DNA from: Hyphodiscus hymeniophilus
Lineage: Eukaryota > Ascomycota > Leotiomycetes > Helotiales > Hyphodiscaceae
Reading direction: 5' to 3'
Length of the DNA stretch: 64,000 nucleotides
Assembly: GCA_016508695.1 (NCBI GenBank)
Contig: VNKQ01000004.1
Location: 2,046,001-2,110,000 of the forward strand
The notes beneath the pieces were generated by a model. The model worked only from the letters and a program-made list of their open reading frames with translations, made no database searches and was not told the DNA's origin. The translations under genes were made by a program, and so were the position numbers. This document shows, in pieces, positions 57,037 to 64,000 of this stretch (within the stretch, counting starts at the first letter, position 1; each line of letters starts with the position of its first letter).

Positions 57037-60000
57037 TTACTCTTTCCGCCCAGTGACAGTAACATCACTATTCCTCCACATATCCTCAAGTTTCGGACGT
57101 TCCGGACTCCTCCCAGAGTCCCTCTCCAACGATCCTTCATCAACCCCGACACTCTCTCCAGCTCCACTCAAAGTTCTCATTTTCCTCTCCCTCCTCTCAC
57201 CCCTCGGACTTCTCTCTTTAGCCTGTCGCTCCAATCTTCCCACATTCTCCACCGTCAACTGCTGTCTCGGCTCCCTCGCACTCTCCGCATGCGGCACCAA
57301 TCCCTCCCCGGAGACCCCAGCCGCTGCAACCAGTTTATCATCTCTCAGCGCTACAGCTTTCTCTTCAGCTTCTTTCCTCCGCTCTGCTCTATCCCCTTCA
57401 CTCTCCGTACCAGGTAGCGTAAGATGCTGCGAGCTGTGTTTCTCGGCAATACTTGGTCGTGGGCCGGGTACAGTCAGGTTGCTCGCTTTCTTGAGGGTTG
57501 AAGCAGATTGGGGATCTGTGTGTTCTTGGGGAACGGGTGTTTCGACATCTTGCCCAAACATCGGGATACGCGCAACACCACATGTGTGTTCTGCGTTCTC
57601 GGAGCATTCACTCCCATCGTAATCTCCATTACTAGGTGTTCCTGGTGTCCGTTTATGGATCGCCCACCTCACTAGCATTTTCTCTAACATCTTGCCTTTC
57701 ACGGGCTTAGCGAGATAATCGTCCATTCCTGCCTTCTTGCACTTTTCACGGTCGCCTTGGATGGCAGATGCCGTCATGGCTACGATGGGGATGTCGCGGG
57801 CTGAGGCGCAGTAGGGGGCGTGGTGTCTAATGATATGGGTGGCGCGGTAGCCGTCGATTATGGGCATCTGGACGTCCATGAGAATGATGTCGGGTTTGGG
57901 GTGAGGGGGGTTGGGAGATTCGGCTGCCAGGAGGTAGTCGAGGGCTTCTTTGCCGTTCCAGACCGCTGAGACTGCAAAGCCGAGTTTGCGGATTGTCTTG
58001 AGCGCTATTTGTTGGTTGATCGCACTTGAGATTTTTCAGCACGACTTCATGATCACTGTCTACTTGGATATTCGGGAGACTACTCACTTGTCTTCTACTA
58101 CTAATATTTTGGTGTCTGCTCGCTCTTCCGGAGACAGATCGAGCTCTGGCTGCACGGGAGGCGTCATACTAGACCGATTGTCCTTGCCTTTGTGCAGATC
58201 TGGAAGACTTTGTGTTGGAGGTGTTCCAATAGCATGTTCGAACTCGGAACTGTTGCACGAGACGCTCATCTCAGCTTGCAGGCGGTCCGGAATGCTTCCA
58301 AGATCAATCAATGTAGCAATACCATCATGGTACTGTGGCTTATTGAAGGGGATCCAGAATGTTGCTCGTGTGCCTTGTCCAAGAGTCGATTCCAGCTGGA
58401 TTCGTCCGCGCATTAAATCCACGAGGTTCTTGCTGATAGTGAGACCTAGTCCTGTGCCTCCAAATCGACGGGCAGTGGAGGAATCTGCCTGGCTGAAGGG
58501 CTGGAAGAGACGTTGGCGAACTTCTTCCTCTATTCCAATGCCTGTATCTTCGACCACGAATTTCACCTCGAAAACATCTGAGTTTTCCCTCTCCTTGAGA
58601 ACTGAGAATTTAACTCGGCCTTCGCTAGTAAACTTGATGCTATTAGTCAAAAGATTGGTAATGATCTGTCGGACTCGTCCTGGGTCGCCCATGACGACTA
58701 GGTCTCCATCAGAGCCAAGATTACTTTCGAAATCGAAAATGAGGTTCTTGCGTTCAGCAGCAAAGCTCAACATTTTGCTGACATCCCTGACAACGACCGA
58801 GAGTGAAAACTGTACCTCCTCAATATCGAGACGTCCAGATTCCACTTTAGAGAAATCCAGAATATCGTTAATGACAGTGAGAAGGCCATTCGCAGACCTC
58901 TGTATATTCTCTGCACATTCTCTCTGCTCCTCATCAAGCTCTGTATCCGCAAGAAGTTCGGCCATGCCAATAACACCAGCGATTGGAGTTCGGATCTCAT
59001 GTGACATGTTGGCAAGAAATTGACTCTTTAACCGACTCGCCTCCTTCGCCGCTGCTTCATTCGCTAGAAGCCTTGAGTTTTCTTTCTCTTGCATCTGTAG
59101 TGTTTCTTCCTTGTCCTTCACTTCGGTCACGTCCATCGAAACGCCAATTACACCATCGATGAAGGCTTCGTAAACCCTTTCGAAAGTCAGTCTTCGCTCA
59201 AAAGAGCTTCAGGTGTTAAGATAAACATATAAGATCAGGCCCAAGACTCCAAAGAAGCTCTCATAGTAGCCGCGTTTGGAGCCAGCCAAAACACCAAAGT
59301 AGGCCTTGATGTATGAGTGGAAAGGATAACTTACTGGCCGCCTTCACCCTTCTTGCCAAGCACAGGAACGAACCTCGTTCTGTACCATCTGTTGTCAATA
59401 CAATGTTCGTGCACATCTTCCATAGTCTTTCCAGTCAATATGTCTTCAATCGGCTGGAGCGAAGCAGGGATTTGGTCTTTTCCGGCAACGGCCTTCGTCG
59501 AACGGAATACGTCGTATATGTTCTGGCCAATCAGATCCTCCGATCTTGACGGTTTCCCGTTACTATTTTCATCACCCGAGCTAGTATCGCCGTGTAGATC
59601 CCAGATGGGAGACCCTTCAATGAGGCTCAATGTGCGGTTCCGATCAACTGAGAAAAGGGTAACTTGGGCATGGGCTATAACGGAAAGAAGTTGTTGGCGC
59701 TATTCGCCAATTAGCTACCTTTCCAATACTTAGAAGAGACCTGCTCACCATTCGATTCTGTGCAAATCTAGTTTCAACGGCTTCATGTATATCCGTGCAT
59801 GTGCCTGTGGAAGTCAAGTCAGTATTTGGTCAGGCAAGGCGAGAATAGGGAAGAGAGAATTATAGGTTTCCTCAGAATCTGACAGTTGCTCTGTAAGAAA
59901 TACCAGTGAAAATCGTTCGGCCTATATAGAATGCTCAGAGAACACGTACCATGCCATTTTTCGATCGCTCCAGTTTGCTTGTTTCTCAGAGGTAAGGCAC

Positions 60001-61810
60001 GGCCCAGCATCCACCTCCACTCTCCATATTTGTTGCGGCACCGATACTCGGTGCTATACGGCGCCCCCGTCGCTAATGAGTGTTGCCAACTACTTTCTGT
60101 AGCCTTCATATCCTCCGGGTGAAATGGAAGTTGCCAACCCATGCCAAGCGACTCCTCCTCAGTCAAGCCGGTGTAGTCATACCACCTTTGACTGAACCAG
60201 TCGTGCATTCCTTCTGGGGTGGTCGTCCAGATCATCTGAGGCATACTGTCACAGATAAGTTGAAATCTCTGCTCATCCTTTTCTTTGATATCACTGATTT
60301 GCTGGGTGACTTCTGTGATGTCCCTGAATGTAACCATACCAGCTACAAATTCTCCTGTGCTTTCGTCTCGTATAGCTTCTCCTAGAACATCGAAAAGAGT
60401 CTTTCGGCCCGTCTCGGGGTCGATGATACCGATCTTTCGACATGCAAAGGGCGTTTGTGTTCGAATAAGAACAGATATCGGATACTCTGAAGGGTCCAGG
60501 CGAATCGTGAAGGTCTCATCCCACATATGCCATTTTGTAACCAATTCGGCTCCGTCTTTTATTGACGATAGATCCGCTGTTGAATGAAAAAGCCTACGAG
60601 CGGCTTTGTTTGGGATGGTCAAGCTCTCATCCTTCCACATGGCTATGATCGGAGTCGACGTACTGTCCAGTAGAGCTTCTTTCATCATGACAACCTTCTG
60701 AAGACTCGATGGCCCACTCAATGTCGTATTCCTGGATGGAGGTCCGAGCGGTGGAAACGGACTGGCGGACATGGAATTATATGTAGGGCTGGTGATGGCG
60801 GATGAGCTGCTGCTTCCCCCTCGGTTGGAGCTACGCTCCGAACTTGCAGACGACGGGCTAGAGTATGATGCCGATCCTGATCCAATCGAAGTCGAGACGA
60901 GAGGACGTTGCTTGGTGGTCTTCGATACTTCGCGCGTTTGTACTTTCAAGGATGGCAGCGAAGTTTGGCTACTGTCGGTGGCCGTGAATGTGAGAGTGAA
61001 GTACTTCTCCTCCTCAATTTCCCAAACAGTGATTATCATTTTCGCAAAAGTTATTCTCGTTAGCCGGCTGGCCCCACGGGTGAAGTGTGATGCCGATATT
61101 TGAGGAGGTGTAAGAACGACTTCGACGACGGCATCATGGACCATAGACTTGTTCTTGTTGTGGTCCAACATTAGTGTAGGAGAGTCGCTTCGTTCTGCCG
61201 TAGGAGTGACGTCTCCTTCTCCGTTCTCCGAGCTCAAGTGCACAGTATCTTCCTTTGTATGTGATCCGGTATCTTCAGCTATACTGTCAAGAAAGGTGTC
61301 CCAAGTCACCCAGATAAGCCTGCCATCCTCAAGCATATCGATACCCATTTGACTCAAGGTCTGGCCTCTCAGTCTGTCGGATGCTTGCATGCCATCGTCA
61401 CTCGCAGCGTCTTCATCGCTGTCTTCAATATCTAGCAACCTTATCATGGCTTCGTTCGCGAACACCAACGTTTTGAGTCCATTTAAAATCATGGTCGGGT
61501 AGGGTAGGTACTGCAAAGCAGAGAATGCTAGCTGCGCCGGTGATGGTAGTGGAGGAATATGTAGGTGAAGAAGATTGCCATCGAGCGAATCTCTCCCATA
61601 GGGGGAATGGGCTCGAGATTTCATAAACCCATCCGCCTTCAGACTCTCAAGGCCTTGGATCTGACCTGGAAGCATTTGTAACGGAGAACCGGGCCTGTCA
61701 ACGTCGGCTTCGTGATGCTCAAGATCCGCACTGTGGGATGCTTGTGTCTGCTGGAGGTTGTGTGCGGCGGATAGATTCGAGCCATCTGGTAGAAAGTCCA
61801 AAGAAGCCAT
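57037..61810 (-). CDS. Hybrid histidine kinase (PAS, HisKA, ATPase, receiver)
   Basis: Five exons (61810-59950, 59804-59749, 59699-59335, 59176-58088, 58024-57037) give 1452 residues. An N-terminal PAS-like region contains ALQYLPYPTMILNGLKTLVFANEAMIRLL. A PAS_3 domain runs over about 505-625 (MPQMIWTTTPEGMHDWFSQRWYDYTGL). A third sensory region holds VIAHAQVTLFSVDRNRTLSLIEG. The H box MSHEIRTP places the phospho-His at H820; N (RVRQIITNLLTNSIKF) and G boxes (DTGIGI, GTGLGL) follow. The receiver Asp is D1174 in IILMDVQMP. A 200-residue polar tail follows the receiver. It should signal to Ypd1 and the HOG pathway; the stimulus is unknown. The subgroup (TcsA/Fos-1-like?) is not settled. Confidence 0.93.
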
Positions 61811-63912
61811 ATTCACTGCGCGAGGAGGATTTGGATGGGCTAGCAGGATGTTATCCAGTCGGGCTTAACTTCTGGATTTCCCGCAATGCCTAATTCCTAG
61901 TATTCCATCTATTCTTCGTCCAAAAGCGCAAATTGTTGTTCGGTACCGTTCAGCTTCCCAAACTCCCTGAGAGGCAGACTAGCCTCATATTCCAACGACC
62001 AGGGCTTCAAGGAAGGGCATCCGCTGAGCGAGTCGTAGTATTCAGTCGATGATATATCAACTTACCATTAAATTGCACCTACCATTCAGTGTCATGCGTT
62101 GATTATCGAGAAAAGGTAATGTTTGTAGGAGGAGCAAAGGAAAGAGATCACAGAGCCTTGGCCAAGCTAGTCTGGACGAATGGACTCGATCCAGGCCACG
62201 AGCTAGAAGCTGGTACAGGTACGCTAAACAAACCGTAAATCAGTACAAATTCAAAGATTCGCACATCGCCAGTGCGCCAGAGTTATCTAATTAGTGAAGG
62301 AGCAACAGGGTGTGCTGAATCGAGAACTCTGTGCTTCTGATCGGCCGATGAGGAGGGGAAACGTTCGAGGTTGCGGGATGGACCCTTGACCAACCGCATC
62401 ATTGAGGGGTCAGGGATAACGAAGATGGGGAAGAGCAATGGGAAAGGCACTGACCGAGTCAAGTTGGATTTTGCAGCCACAACTTCTCACGGTTCCTTCT
62501 GTAGCAACGGTGAAGATATAAATTATGCTTGAAATGATTGAGAGATGATGAGGAGATGGTAGAAAACATGGGGAAGGGGCAACCTGAGGAATGCAGAGTG
62601 GTGGCATACCTACTGAATTGTACTCGAGTACCCTCCCTGCCTGATTGTCTTACCAATGCAGTGAGGCAGCTGGTTCCCGAGTCTAAAGATCGAAGCCGGC
62701 AGCTTCCATGACCTGACATGACGGGGTGGCGGCTCGTGTGAGCCAGGCCAGACCCCGATTATTGAATCATTGATGCTCCTTTGTCGTCGCTGCGTGTAGG
62801 GGTCCTGTCGGCGAACGGGTCTTGGGTCATGGTCCGTCAGCTGTGAGTAAGGGAATAATAATCAACGCAGTGAGAGATGAACAGGCAGTAGTGCAATTGC
62901 CATCGCAATCTTGATGCGACAGCAATAATCGCGGAAGAAGCCACTCAAACCCGTTTGACTTCACCGGATTGAGGACACCTCGTCTCCTTTCACACGTTTG
63001 TATCTTCACTCGAAGATCGTGTTGTCTGGACGCTTCTACGTTGCCGATCACACGGAGATTTTCCATGGTGTTCCTCAAAGGAGCAAGTCAATGCCCCGCC
63101 AGAGATCTTCGCAGCCTGCAGGGTCCTCGAATCCGAGTCCAGTGACTGCCCCTTGTTCTGCAATACAGTAGGGTGGGGAAGACGTTCCTAGACAGCATTT
63201 GTATGCGTGAAGGAATGGATGAGTGAATAGGAGAGTAAAAGAATAAATAAAGGATAAATACAATAATGGATAAAATAAAATAAAATTGATTAATCCATCA
63301 GTTGATGATATTCAGCAGTGAAGCTCTCTCTGTCCTTCACCACAACCCCTAAAACTTCTCAACAATAGCCCCCAAACATTCGCCACGCCCCGGACTCGTA
63401 CAAACTGTCTTCTAACACCTCGCACATGAACTTTGCCGCCAGGCAAAAGGAAACGATCTGAAGTGAGGCTCGATGTTTAGAAAATGAGCGGGAGAAGTCA
63501 AAGGACGTTCTCACAGAACTATGCTCTAGGTAATCCATTGCAAGCTGGTTTTTGTTTTGTCGCAAAATGTTCACGAGATGTAAGGCTGGATTTGCCAGCT
63601 TTGTATGAATGCTAAGTGTGCGGTATGAATCGGGGATATGATTACCCACGCAACATACACTTGATAGTGATTCATGCCCACATCCATAATCAAGATAATA
63701 CTCCATCTCAGGGTCCGCACAGGTGTGCATGATCCAGGAAATCCTCTACATGGTTATTGTCAGGGTCCGCCGAGTTTTGATAACCTCTTCCACCCAGAGA
63801 ATCTGATTTCACAGCTTCATATCCCAATTCCCAATGTAAGCTGTTTCATTCCAGGATATCATCTAAATCAAGCATGTCCAATATACAATCCCGCTCCGAA
63901 ACCGCTCCTTGC
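61811..63912. other. Intergenic region upstream of the hybrid kinase
   Basis: About 2.1 kb. The left part is promoter and leader of the kinase gene. A minus-strand frame at 63359-63730 (123 codons, Cys-containing, ATG-initiated) is the only candidate; it has no recognised domain. An A/T-rich run is at 63238-63292. Confidence 0.4.
63359..63730 (-). CDS. Doubtful small ORF
   Basis: A 123-codon frame opening with MHTCADPEMEYYLDYG and ending MFGGYC. The composition is protein-like (helical middle ALHLVNILRQNKNQLAMDYLEHSS), but I recognise no family. A possible donor (GTATGT) lies in its first third, so it might be parts of a spliced gene or the 3' region of the gene to its right. Confidence 0.25.
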   Translation of the reverse strand: MHTCADPEMEYYLDYGCGHESLSSVCCVGNHIPDSYRTLSIHTKLANPALHLVNILRQNKNQLAMDYLEHSSVRTSFDFSRSFSKHRASLQIVSFCLAAKFMCEVLEDSLYESGAWRMFGGYC

Positions 63913-64000
63913 TTAATCAATCTCCAGCAGTTCGTACTTTTCATCGCCAAGTGCTTCCTCGATTCTATGCATGATAGCTAGAACTTTCTCCTCTTCCAAT
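63913..64000 (-). CDS. C-terminus of a gene running off the right edge
   Basis: The minus strand reads LEEEKVLAIMHRIEEALGDE then KYELLEID and a TAA stop at 63915-63913. The pattern is an amphipathic helix with an acidic end, typical of real protein rather than chance. The gene starts beyond the window; product unknown. Confidence 0.45.
   Translation of the reverse strand, partial: LEEEKVLAIMHRIEEALGDEKYELLEID

Noticed and set aside
57023..57622. Plus-strand frame of 199 codons
   Set aside because: Antisense of the receiver-tail exon of the hybrid kinase.
57950..59023. Plus-strand frame of 357 codons
   Set aside because: Antisense of the kinase core, which has clear H, N and G boxes on the other strand.

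Overview
The window is nuclear DNA from a filamentous ascomycete (Pezizomycotina). The evidence is compact protein genes split by roughly 45-180 nt introns with fungal donor, branch and acceptor signals, a WC-2 photoreceptor subunit, hybrid histidine kinases with PAS-like regions, and a short A/T-rich island that looks RIP-mutated. A Leotiomycete is my best guess, from general impression only. All intron-exon models were built by hand and checked for phase; coding lengths close to whole codons except where a lesion is noted.

Layout. 1-2037 (-): N-terminal part of a hybrid histidine kinase running off the left edge. 4401-5330 (+): four-helix membrane protein. 6411-8869 (-): F-box-like protein with a Cys cluster. 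8.9-13.4 kb: gene-poor. 13448-15620 (+): PH-domain protein with a Lys/Glu repeat tail. 18344-18953 (-): J-like protein without HPD. 19505-20411 (-): short-chain dehydrogenase. 21827-22696 (+): BTB protein with an apparent frameshift. 23380-25236 (-): mitochondrial lysyl-tRNA synthetase, head-to-head with TIM10 (25629-25986, +). 26323-29137 (-): Stb6-like protein, head-to-head with RMD5/GID2 (29730-31120, +). 32055-33505 (-): PP4 regulatory subunit 2. 33.7-34.7 kb: A/T-rich relic island. 36993-38253 (+): UPF0658 Golgi protein. 39014-39934 (+): peroxisomal enoyl-CoA hydratase. 40521-41070 (+): RidA. 41798-43742 (+): unknown protein with a C-terminal membrane anchor. 44021-45567 (-): WC-2, head-to-head with RAD50 (45959-50398, +). 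51601-53583 (-): Cdc1/Ted1-type phosphoesterase. 53961-55183 (-): LYS1. 57037-61810 (-): complete hybrid histidine kinase. 63913-64000 (-): C-terminus of a further gene.

Most genes are housekeeping: mitochondrial translation and import, DNA repair, lysine synthesis, GID ubiquitin ligase, PP4. They are mixed with sensory genes (two hybrid kinases and WC-2). No biosynthetic cluster, intact transposon, tRNA, rRNA or CRISPR array was seen. The most unusual signals are in gene structure: a RAD50 start codon split by an intron and followed by a 2-nt exon, an AT-AG intron in the dehydrogenase, a GC-AG intron in the Stb6-like gene, a GTG where the UPF0658 start codon should be, and a one-base frameshift in the BTB gene.
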